From assembly GCA_012845835.1 (NCBI GenBank), contig JABAKD010000013.1, positions 2,832,415-2,896,414 of the forward strand: a stretch of 64,000 bases of DNA, written 5' to 3'. Positions 10,049 to 19,629 of this stretch are shown here, piece after piece (the first letter of the stretch is position 1; the number at the start of each line of letters is the position of its first letter). A program made the position numbers and the translations under genes. Under the pieces are notes generated by a model. The model was not told the origin of the DNA. It ran no database searches and saw only the letters and a list, made by a program, of their open reading frames with translations. The stretch comes from Undaria pinnatifida. Its lineage: Eukaryota > Sar > Phaeophyceae > Laminariales > Alariaceae.

Positions 10049-11335
10049 GTTCCCCCTTGCCGCCTCGGTAAGGCATGCTGCGAAGCATGCCCTAGCAGGC
10101 TTGTAGCGAGAGTGGGGGGGTCTTTCTGGCGGGTGTAAGGCCGGACTCACCCTCAAGGAGTGATACCTTCTTGCTGCTGCGTGTGGCCGCGAGGCTTAGG
10201 CGTCGCGGTAGAGTTGGGTCGTACGTGGTGCGTTAGGCATGGTCACCTACGATTCGCGCGTCTTTTAGGCAGCAGCGGCGGAGCAGCAATGCTTAGTCGG
10301 GAAGCTCGTGCGCGGAGGCAGGCGCCACCACGAGCCACGCTACGGCGCAGTTTCGGTTTGCGTGGAGGGAACTGCGCTGGCAGGAGGCTGGATTCGACGA
10401 CGAAGGAGGAGGGCGACTGGCCGTCGACGGGCGGGGAAGAGACGGATTGAACTCTCCCTGAACAAGAAATTTTGTTTTTTAGATCAGCACCGCAAACTGC
10501 GTGGAGCATTTTTTTTTTTTTTTGGACGGGGGAGGAGGGGAACCGACTGGAATTGAGTGTGAACGAGAGCAAGTGCGAAGGAGCTGGCCGAGTGAGCTAA
10601 GGCGATCAGGCGGCCACGGAGAACCACAGCAGGAGGATGGCACACGGGGACCCACGACCGGCACGCACATCATCATCATGAGAGCAGCGATCGACTTTTT
10701 TTCAAGGATTATTTTTACGTGGCAGTAGTACAACATGTTGCTTACGTCATTGATTTTTGTAGAATTTGTAGAAGAGTTGTATACCCTTCACGGGGAACGA
10801 CCCGCCGCAATTTTCAATTTTCAGGCACGGGCGTCGTAGCTTCGCTGCAACTGTCAAATAACTCGGGAAGGAGGGGCGATCATTGATATCTGTACTGCTG
10901 CTGTGGTTTTTGGTTTTTTGGTTACTTGGTTTTTTGGTTTTTTGGTTCCGTTGCTCTTGTTTCACTGCATGCCCGCGGGTCGTCACTCTGACAGCACTCC
11001 AGACAGCATGCGCGTTCGTCTGTGTTCACGATTACCGTGCGGTTCGTACGGTGCAGTCAGCCCAATCGCTGTAGTTTGTAGCCGCGAGTTGGTTAGTTGT
11101 GGGGACCCGTGAACTCTAATCTGTAGTTGAGTGGATACCCGCGGCCATGTGAGTTTAGTTTGCACATTGGACCGTTTCATTTGTGCGCCTTTTTCCGCAT
11201 CGTGTGTTTTTTAGCGGGAAAGCGTAGTATTTCCCTGACGAATTTTGATTTCACTTTGTTTTTCGGATCTTCCTAGGGCTCCAGCACCTTTGTGTGACCA
11301 CGAACTCTAAAGTTTTGACAAGAGCTAATGTGAGA
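10049..11335 (+). mobile_element. AAC-tailed repeat, near-complete copy (T2)
   Basis: This is the longest uninterrupted copy. In order it holds GTTCCCCCTTGCCGCCTCGG, GCGAAGCATGCCCTAGCAGG, a GC-rich section (10180-10480), a T-run at 10508, GACCCGCCGCAATTTTCAAT, CATGCCCGCGGGTCGTCACT, GTTGAGTGGATACCCGCGGC and the end GACAAGAGCTAATGTGAG, followed by AACAACAAC. The same order recurs inverted at 11345-12428 and directly at 12429-13155 plus 15441-15950. No transposase, reverse transcriptase or other domain was found. A 3' microsatellite tail would suit a non-autonomous non-LTR retroelement, but the class is unproven. Confidence 0.7.
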
Positions 11336-11344
11336 AAACAACAA

Positions 11345-12428
11345 CAACTCAACTACAGCGTAGAGTTCCCCCGTTCCCACAACTAACCAACTTGCGGCTA
11401 CAAACCACAGCGGTTGGGCTGCCTGCACCGTACGAACCGCACGGTAATCGTGAGTATAGACGAACGCGCCTGCTGTCTGGAGTGCTGTCACAGTGATGAC
11501 CCGCGGGCATGCAGTGAACAAGAGCAATGGAGCCCAAAACCACAGTACAGATATCAATGATCGCCTCTCCTTCCCAAGTGTTTTGTAAGGCTACGACGCC
11601 CGTGCCTGAAAATTGAAAATTGCGGCGGGTCGTTTTCCGTGAAGGGTATACAACTCTTCTACAAACTTCACAAAAATCAGTGACGTAAGTAACATGTTGT
11701 ACTACTGCCTCGTAAAAATATCCCTGAAAAATAAAACGATAGCTGCTCTCATGATGATGATGTGCGTGCCGGTCGTGGGTCTCCGTGTGCCATCCTCCTG
11801 CTGTGGTTCTCCGTGGCCGCCAAATCGCCTGAGCTCACTCGGCCCGCTCCTTCGCTCTTGCGCTCGTTCACACTCAATTCTAATCAGTTCCTTTTCTGAG
11901 CCCGTCCAAAAAAAAAAAAAAAATTGCTCCACGCAGTTTGCGGTGCTGATCTGAAGAACAAAATTTCTCGTTCAGGGAGAGTTCAATCCGTCTCTGCCTC
12001 GCCCGTTGACGGCCAGTCGCCCTCCTCCTTCGTCGTCGAATCCAGCCTCCTGCCGGCGCAGTCCCCTCCAAGCAAACCGAAACTGCGCCGAAGCGTGGCT
12101 CGTGGTGGCGCCTGCCGGCGCAGTCCCCTCCAAGCAAACCGAAACTGCGCCGTAGCGTGGCTCGTGGTGGCGCCTGCCTCCGCGCACGAGCACCCCGATT
12201 AAGCATTTCTGCTCCGTCGCTGCTGCCTAAACTGACGCGCGAATCGTAGTTGACCATGCCTAACACACCACGTACGACCCAACTCTACCGCCACGCTCAA
12301 GCCTCGCGGCCACACGCAGCAGCAAGAAGGTATCACTCCTTGATGGTGGGTCTGGCCTTACACCCGCCAGAAAGACCCCCCCCACTCGCTACAAGCCTGC
12401 TAGGGCATGCTTCGCAGAATGCCTTACC
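11345..12428 (-). mobile_element. AAC-tailed repeat, inverted copy (T3)
   Basis: This is the reverse complement of about 10049-11130, from CAACTACAGCGTAGAGTTCC to GGGCATGCTTCGCAGAATGC. It lacks the last 215 bp or so of the 3' end. It contains a 62-bp tandem duplication at 12049-12172 (CCTGCCGGCGCAGTCCCCTC twice) that other copies lack. It is tail to tail with copy T2 and head to head with copy T4, whose junction lies at about 12420-12450. Confidence 0.75.
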
Positions 12429-13155
12429 GTTCCCCTTGCCGCCTAAGGAATTCTGCGAAGCATGCCCTAGCAGGTTTGTAGCGAGTGGGGGGGGTCTTTC
12501 TGGCGGGTGTAAGGCCGGACTCACTCTCAAGGAGTGATACCTGCGTGTGGCCGCGAGGCTTAGGCGTGGCGGTAGAGTTGGGTCGTACGTGGTCACCTAC
12601 GATTCGCGCGTCAGTTTAGGCAGCAGCGACGGAGCAGCATGCTTAGTCGGGACGCTCGTGCGCGGAGACAGGCGCCACCCCGAGCCACGCTACGGCGCAG
12701 TCTCGGTTTGCGTGGAGGGGACTGCGCCGGCAGGAGGCTGGATTCGACGACGAAGGAGACGGGCGACAGGCCGTCGTCGGGCGGGGAAGAGACGGATTGA
12801 ACTCTCCCTGAACGAGAGTTTTTGTTCTTCAGATCAGCACCGCAAACTGCGTGGAGCATTTTGTTTTTTTTTGGACGGGGGAGAAAGGGAACCGATTGGA
12901 ATTGAGTGTGGACGAGAGCAAGTACGAAGGAGCGGGCCGAGTGAGCTGAGGGGATGAGGCGACCATTGAGAACCACAGCAGGGGGATGGCACACGGAGAC
13001 CCACGACCGGCGCGCACATCGTATCATCATGAGAGCAGCGATCGTCTTCTTCAGGGTTATTTTTACGAGGCAGTAGTAAACATTTTACTTACGTCACTGA
13101 TTTTTGTAGCGTTTGTAGAAGAGTTGTATACCCTTCATGGGGAACGACCCGCCGC
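12429..13155 (+). mobile_element. AAC-tailed repeat, left part of interrupted copy (T4)
   Basis: It matches 10049-10810 of copy T2 up to GACCCGCCGC, where an insertion begins. The remainder resumes at 15441 with the same ten bases. It lacks any recognisable coding domain. Confidence 0.75.
13146..13155 (+). repeat. 10-bp target duplication, left copy
   Basis: GACCCGCCGC here is repeated at 15441-15450. The uninterrupted copy at about 10799 has it once, so the pair brackets an insertion of 2285 bp. Confidence 0.75.
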
Positions 13156-13220
13156 AAAATACGTGGAAGTGTGGTGGGCTTAAGCTTTATTTTTCCCCAT
13201 CCGCAGGAGGATAAAAAATA
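13156..13220 (+). mobile_element. Left flank of small inserted element
   Basis: Together with 15419-15440 this makes an insert of under 100 bp in copy T4, itself split by the foldback element. It starts AAATACGTGGAAGTGTGGTG, related to 7870-7935. It may be a small MITE; the ends are not clearly inverted. Confidence 0.45.
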
Positions 13221-15409
13221 GGGCAGTGGCCAAAACAAGGTGCACCTTGTCGGTAAATGGTCAAAGTAAGGTGCAGGCTGGAACGGCACAAAACGCAAGA
13301 CGCCTGAGGCTGAATACAGCCACATGATTGGTCGAAATAGCATCGCACCCTCCATAGGCCGCCTTGTCGGACGGTGCACCTTGCAGAGGCCACTCCGCTC
13401 GCCACGCCACCTTGCTTGGTCGCCGGCGGCACCTTGTTTTGGCCACCGCAAGCTAGGCTGTTCGCTCAAACGACCAACCCATGTCAGGCCTCTCGCCAAC
13501 ACCGCGCAGGTGACGTGGACGCATACGTCCACACGCACGCGCATGCGGACGAACTTTTGGGGCCGCAGGATTCTCTCTCTCTCTCTGCCTCACACCACAC
13601 CACACGCGCACCACACGTACACCAAAAGCACCATGAGCGCCGTAGGCGCCGATGGGCCGCCCGCACCACAACATCATCTCCTGCACCAACGGCTGTGACT
13701 GCGTTTGTGGTCCAGTGTGAGCAGTTGTTGTCCAGCACAGAGTACATTTCACCACTACTACGAAACTACCAATACACCTAGACTCTGCTGTAGCTGCTAC
13801 TACTGTTTGTGTAGACCAGAGTCTAGATCTCATATGTAGTCCACTTGAGAGCCGTATGTAGATATATACCCACTTTTGTTTCGCCCTATACCCACTTGAG
13901 AGCCGTATGTAGATATACCCACGCCACTCCGTATGTAGATATATCGTTACAATTGTAGCGGCGCGCCCTGCGACAGCACACCCGTTCCCTGCGATTGTAG
14001 CGGGTATAGACTACTGCAGCGATATCTCCAAATTCGGGCCTACACGCGAGTGTCCAAGTACCGAAAGTGTACTCGCCAGGAAGGGACGGCGGGTTTGCGT
14101 CTGTTTGTTTCCGTGATTTTTGTCTTCCACGCCGCTCGAAATGGGCCAGGAGGGAGAGAGATGAACGGCAACCATTGGCAAACTTGTCAACCACGAGCTA
14201 CGCTTGCTGTACAGGTCTAAATACTTCAAAGTACGACATAGGGCGAAACAAAAGTGGGTATATCTACATGCGGCTCTCAAGTGGACTACATATGAGATCT
14301 AGACTCTGGTCTACACAAACAGTAGTAGTAGCAGCTGATATACCCACTTGAGAGCCGTATGTAGATATACCCACGCCACTCCGTATGTAGATATATCGTT
14401 ACAATTGTAGCGGCGCGCCCTGCGACAGCACACCCGTTCCCTGCGATTGTAGCGGGTATAGACTACTGCAGCGCTATCTCCAAATTCGGGCCTACACGCG
14501 AGTGTCCAAGTACCGAAAGTGTGCTCGCCAGGAAGGGACGGCGGGTTTGCGTCTGTTTGTTTCCGTGATTTTTGTCTTCCACGCCGCTCGAAATGGGCCA
14601 GGAGGGAGAGAGATGAACGGCAACCATTGGCAAACTTGTCAACCACGAGCTACGCTTGCTGTACAGGTCTAAATACTTCAAAGTACGATATAGGGCGAAA
14701 CAAAAGTGGGTATATCTACATACGGCTCTCAAGTGGGTATAGGGCGAAACAAAAGTGGGTACATCTACATACGGCTCTCAAGTGGACTACATATGAGATC
14801 TAGACTCTGGTCTACACAAACAGTAGTAGCAGCTACAGCAGAGTCTAGGTGTATTGGTAGTTTCGTAGTAGTGGTGAAATGTACTCTGTGCTGGACAACA
14901 ACTGCTCACACTGGACCACAAACGCAGTCACAGCCGTTGGTGCAGGAGATGATGTTGTGGTGCGGGCGGCCCATCGGCGCCTACGGCGCTCATGGTGCTT
15001 TTGGTGTACGTGTGGTGCGCGTGTGGTGTGGTGTGAGGCAGAGAGAGAGAGAGAGAGAATCCTGCGGCCCCAAAAGTTCGTCCGCATGCGCGTGCGTGTG
15101 GACGTATGCGTCCACGTCACCTGCGCGGTGTTGGCGAGAGGTCTGACATGGGTTGGTCGTTTGAGCGAACAGCCTAGCTTGCGGTGGCCAAAACAAGGTG
15201 CCGCCGGCGACCAAGCAAGGTGGCGTGGCGAGCGGAGTGGCCTCTGCAAGGTGCACCGTCCGACAAGGCGGCCTATGGAGGGTGCGATGCTATTTCGACC
15301 AATCATGTGGCTGTATTCAGCCTCAGGCGTCTTGCGTTTTGTGCCGTTCCAGCCTGCACCTTACTTTGACCATTTACCGACAAGGTGCACCTTGTTTTGG
15401 CCACTGCCC
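13221..15409. mobile_element. Foldback DNA transposon with long inverted arms, 9-bp target duplication
   Basis: The 2189-bp element begins GGGCAGTGGCCAAAACAAGG and ends with its exact complement. Its flanks are identical 9-bp repeats, TAAAAAATA at 13212-13220 and 15410-15418. The arms run about 13221-13925 and 14705-15409 and are nearly identical. Long arms and a 9-bp duplication are typical of Mutator-like elements; hAT elements make 8 bp, so that class is less likely. The open frames of up to 177 codons are mirrored in both arms and show no transposase motif, so I call it non-autonomous. The arms contain (CT)n and CACACC tracts and repeated ACTTGAGAGCCGTATGTAGA subterminal motifs. Confidence 0.85.
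13888..14790 (+). repeat. Two direct repeats of about 450 bp in the foldback loop
   Basis: The block containing TTGTAGCGGCGCGCCCTGCG, CGGGTTTGCGTCTGTTTGTT and CTGTACAGGTCTAAATACTT occurs at about 13940-14240 and again at about 14395-14690, 452-453 bp apart. Differences are few (for example GCGATATCTCC against GCGCTATCTCC). Each unit is bordered by ACTTGAGAGCCGTATGTAGA motifs in both orientations. Confidence 0.85.
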
Positions 15410-15440
15410 TAAAAAATATATACGGAGTATATAAATTTGA

Positions 15441-15950
15441 GACCCGCCGCGAATTTCAATTTTCAGGCACTTGCGTCGTAGCTGCGCTGCAACCTGTCAA
15501 GTAACTCGGGAAGGAGGGGCGATCATTGATATCTGTACTACTATGTTTTTTGGTTCCATTGCTCTTGTTTCCCTGCATGCCCGCGGGTCGTCATTCGGAC
15601 AGCACTCAAGACAGCAGGCGCGTTCGTCTATACTCACGATTACCGTGCGGTTCGTACGGTGCAGGCAGCCCAACCGCTGTAGTTCGTAGCCGCGAGTTGG
15701 TTAGTTGTGGGAACGGGGGAATTCTGTGCTGTAGTTGAGTGGATACCCGCAGCCATGTGAGTTGAGTTTGCACATTGGACCTTTTTACTTGTGCGCCTTT
15801 TTCCGCATCGTGTGTTTTTAGGCGGGAAAGCGTAGTATTTCCCGGACGAATTTTGATTTCATTTTGTTTTTCGGATGTTCCTAGGGCTCCAGCACCTTTG
15901 TGTGACCGCGGACTCTAGATTTTTGACAAGAGTTAATGTGAAAAAACATC
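15441..15950 (+). mobile_element. AAC-tailed repeat, right part of interrupted copy (T4)
   Basis: It resumes at GACCCGCCGCGAATTTCAAT and runs through CATGCCCGCGGGTCGTCATT, GAGTGGATACCCGCAGCCAT and GCTCCAGCACCTTTGTGTGA to GACAAGAGTTAATGTGA. An A-rich ATCATCAACAACAC tail follows. It is collinear with 10799-11335. Confidence 0.75.
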
Positions 15951-15960
15951 ATCAACAACA

Positions 15961-16680
15961 CCCCCCACTTTCCTTCAACGAAATCGCCGGTTTTGAAACC
16001 AGCTCCCAAGCGTACCTCTCGAAACACGGTGCCCCTTGCCACCCCGACGCCACTGTTCGATAATTCTGTGTTTGCAAACAAAAAAATATGCGAAGATTTT
16101 TTTTGCCTATGAGCCTTCCTCGTGTCGTCAAGCAGCCATGAAACGGTCGTTACACAATACCGCTGGTTTCTTTGGGGGGTCTCTCGTGGAGTCTAACTCG
16201 ATCATTCATTTGTTCCATTTTAGATTGCCTCAAGAGGTGTCCGTACCGATGCCTCGTACTAAGGCGACACGATTCCTCCCTGCTTTGTGGTCACCAAACA
16301 CGAGGCAGAGAGATAGATATATTATTGCAAACCAAACCTCGAACCTTTGAGAAGAAGACCCACGTCCTTGCGGCCGCTCGCTGCTGCATGCGTGTGTCGC
16401 TACCGCTGCTGTTGGTGTGGCTAGGTACCGGTACGGGGTGCGCATCGTATGTTGGTCGGTGCGCTGTGTGTGTTTGGGTGGTGTGTGTGATTCACATCAG
16501 AGAGCTCTCCACACCAGTGAAACACCGACGTATTGCATACATCGTGGGTCCCCTTCTATCTGGTTTGATAGCGGAAGTTAAAATTCCAGAAAGAGAGCCA
16601 GACACAGTCTCCTTTGCTCGAGAGTTCGGGAGCTAAATAAACCGGAACGGAAAGCTTAATGGTCCTGTGATTCTTCAACT
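15961..16680. other. No recognised gene
   Basis: An open frame of 154 codons (16172-16636, plus) has no domain and a mixed hydrophobic and basic composition. I do not call it. No repeat family from elsewhere was recognised. Confidence 0.35.
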
Positions 16681-16689
16681 GTTTTGATT

Positions 16690-16838
16690 ATGAAAAGAAT
16701 ACGTTTCCTGTAACTTTCTGTCAGTCTAGTGTATACGATCATCACTTACAACGTCAGGGTGCATATGAAAAGAATACGTTTCCTGTAACTTTCTGTCAGT
16801 CTAGTGTATACGATCATCACTTACAACGTCAGGGTGCA
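16690..16838 (+). repeat. 75-bp tandem duplication
   Basis: The unit starting ATGAAAAGAATACGTTTCCT and ending CAGGGTGCA occurs twice in a row with no differences across the shared 74 bases. This indicates a recent slippage or repair event, or an assembly artefact. Confidence 0.95.
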
Positions 16839-16869
16839 CGATTTTGCAGCAGTACGGGGAAAAATCATC

Positions 16870-17320
16870 ACATGGACCGGCCATCTAAATCCACGGGCCG
16901 GCCCAGAGAAATGGGGGGGGGAACCATATAGGGCCCGTGTTTCTTGGACCTCGCCGCGAATATTATGGGACGGGCCGGGCCGGGCCGGGCCGGGCTGGGC
17001 TGAAATAATCGAAAATGTCATGACTGGGCCGGACCGGGCTGGGCCAAAATATTCGAAAATGTCATGCGCCGGGTCAGCCCGGACCGAAAAATTTCAACAA
17101 ATGATGGACTGGGCCTGGCCGGGCCGGGAAAATTGTAATTTGGACGGTCCGCGGGCTATCGTCTAAAACTTTCACGGACCGGACCGGGTGGCGGCCCATC
17201 GTCTGTAAATTCAAGGGGCCGGGCCGTGGCCCGCTACATGAAAACAAAATGGGCCCGGCCCGGACTGGCTCAACCCCAGAGCCGGCCCGCCAGCGTCGGC
17301 CCAGGACATGCCCCGATGCA
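16870..17320. repeat. GGGCC-rich degenerate minisatellite, locus 1
   Basis: Blocks of GGGCCGGGCC alternate with AT-rich linkers such as GAAAATGTCATG (three occurrences) and AAAATTGTAATTTGGACGG. Pure pentamers run at 16976-16997. A second array with the same style of block and linker is at 46820-47460. Confidence 0.8.
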
Positions 17321-17818
17321 AAAGCAGAACATAGAGAAAAAACTTGATCCTTCCAAAACCAAGTCAATAACGTATCATCCGTATCTTCTTCATCACAACG
17401 CACAAAAGTGTGAATGCCCATGGCGTTTGTCAGAGATAAACGTTGATATTTCTGGTTCAGCATATATACGCGCTTTATACGCCCATCCCGAGACTTGGGA
17501 TATCTATTGTCCTCTTCTTTTATCGCGGAAATATCATGGGTGTATTTAATACCTCTTCTGTCCTATTTCTTCAAAATTGTAACTGATGAAAAACCAAGCC
17601 AACAAAAAAAGAAAAATATACAAATAATAGATGAGGTCTTCGCGACGGCACACATGGAAGACGTGTGCAACGTTCGCGGTCCGTGTCGACAAACTGGCGT
17701 GGACCTTATCCGGGCAAACAAATAAATCCGTGAATAAACCTGCCAGATTTCTCCACGAAGTTTCTTGCCCCCGGCTCTTCGCTATCAGGACCCTCTTGCC
17801 TCCTAACCCATTGCCGAC

Positions 17819-18078
17819 CAAGGCTACGGTAGGGGGGGTACCCCCTTTTTCACTGGCGTGTTTGAGCCACTCGCACGAGTAGCTCTGTACCCTACGGATG
17901 AAGATGGTTTAGGAACTTGGTTTGCCGCAGCGTAGATCACCTTTGCATTGCAGATTGATTTCGTCAATGCAAAACATAAAGAAAACGTAAGATTGCATAG
18001 TAACAAAGGGGTTACTCGCGCGAGTGACCCCTAGCCACTGAAATAAAAGGCCCAAAAGGGGACCCCCCTACCGTAGCC
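17819..18078. mobile_element. 265-bp MITE with palindromic cores, copy 1
   Basis: The ends are inverted: AGGCTACGGTAGGGGGGGTA on the left and CCCCCCTACCGTAGCCT on the right. Inside are ACTCGCACGAGT near the left and GTTACTCGCGCGAGTGACCC near the right, and TTGATTTCGTCAATGCAAAA in the middle. The full structure recurs at 57872-58134. There is no coding capacity and no clear target duplication was found. Confidence 0.85.
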
Positions 18079-19625
18079 TGGGTCTGCCTCGCTGTTCTGG
18101 ACACGTTTCAACTCCCTCTGTCCGCGTCGTTTTCTATCTCTTGCCGTCAACGCAGTTTCCGGGTGATTTCCAACTCTCTTCTCTTCTTGCTGATATCACG
18201 GCTGGTGTGCGTGGACCGCGTTCTCGATTTTCTAAGGCCCATGACAAGCGGGGGTTGTTCCCAGTTCTGCCAATATCCTCGTCCATGCTGGACTTACACC
18301 TCCTAATTGGTTACATACGGTATTCCGGCGTACCACCGCCGTAGTAATTCTTAACCATGTTTCACTATCTTCTTGTTTCACCGTGGTAGGCATCTGAACC
18401 ACATCACGACTTACGACGAGCTACAGCGGATATTTTTGTATTCTGCCTCCCGTTATGCATACCACTCATAATCTTTAGCATACCCCTGCATTTCAATCAA
18501 TCCTTTCTTACTTTGCCGGTCGCCCCGGTGGCGTTTCAGGTTATCCTCGAGCGTGGTATAGGTCAGTTTCGTGAGTTCGAGCCCCGCCGAGTGCATACTC
18601 GTGTACATTCGTTGGGACTTTTTCTCGTGGACAAATTGACTTGCGGAAAGCGCGAGAGCGTGAGTTAGCAACACTCGATGAAAGATAGATGCGCAGTGTT
18701 ATTGCTGAACCCTATGCGCGACAAAATGTGAACGCAAGAACAGGACGGGAGAAGGGACGACACCTGTGACCACGGCTCGTTAAGAAGCTGGAAAGTAAAA
18801 ATATTATGTGAGGAGAGACTTGAATAAGCTTTGCGTTGATTTAGCTGAAAGTACACGTGATATTTGTGCGGCTAATCGGCGAACGAGCCACATGTTCTGT
18901 GTGTTGACTGGTAAGCCAAGCACTCTAAATCCATGAAGGTAAAGGAAGTAAAAAAATAAACAGTGCTAGCGTACCTGGGTACTACGAGAACACAACAAAA
19001 CAAGCCAGACCACGAAAAAAGAGAAGAACAGGAAAAAAAAATAGAAAAAAAATATAAATAAAAGAAAACAAAGCAAAACATACGGCAGGTGTGCTAACGA
19101 ATGCGACGCAAGAACATCGGAAAGGAAAGGAAAGGCTGTAATTGCCAGAAGAACACCATACGTGCTGACGTGGAACAGATAAATACCTGTTGCACGGACA
19201 AAACAACACCTAGAAAATAGTTGTTGTTTTACGCACAAAAACAACACGAACGAAAGGAAAAAGATACCGGCATAAGGCGTAACAAGGGCGGTAGAAAGGG
19301 AAATAAGGGGAGCAAGCAAAAAAGGCAAAAAAGAAAAGGAAGAAAGAAAGGACGGCGCAGCAAGTCGTTTCTGTCGCTTTCACTCTCCCTCCATTGAACT
19401 CCACTATAACAAACAACGCAGAAGCTACCACTCGATGTGCAGAGGGTTCAGGGCTCTGCAGCACATACATGCTCAACTTAATTTGTCGAACTGGTACCTT
19501 TCCACGCGATCTGCCACTTCGTTTCTACATTCATCTACAGCTGCTGTATCAGTACGGCTGCTCACACGATCTGCCACACACCTCGTTTCTGCTTTCGTCT
19601 ATGCCAGCTGTATCAGTACGGTTGA
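18079..19625. other. No recognised gene; A-rich tract
   Basis: Includes an A-rich and GAAA-rich stretch (about 18945-19350) that gives Phe- and Leu-rich frames on the minus strand. A GTTCGAGCCCC motif at 18577-18587 resembles a tRNA B-box, but no tRNA fold could be completed. Confidence 0.35.
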
Positions 19626-19629
19626 CACT

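Noticed and set aside
13089-15412. Open frames of 80-177 codons in the foldback element
   Set aside because: Each appears mirrored in both arms, overlaps others in several frames and has no transposase or other motif.
16172-16636. 154-codon plus-strand frame
   Set aside because: No domain, no splice or promoter support, and mixed composition typical of chance frames.
18500-18600. Possible tRNA (GTTCGAGCCCC B-box-like string)
   Set aside because: No acceptor stem, D-arm or anticodon arm could be paired around it.
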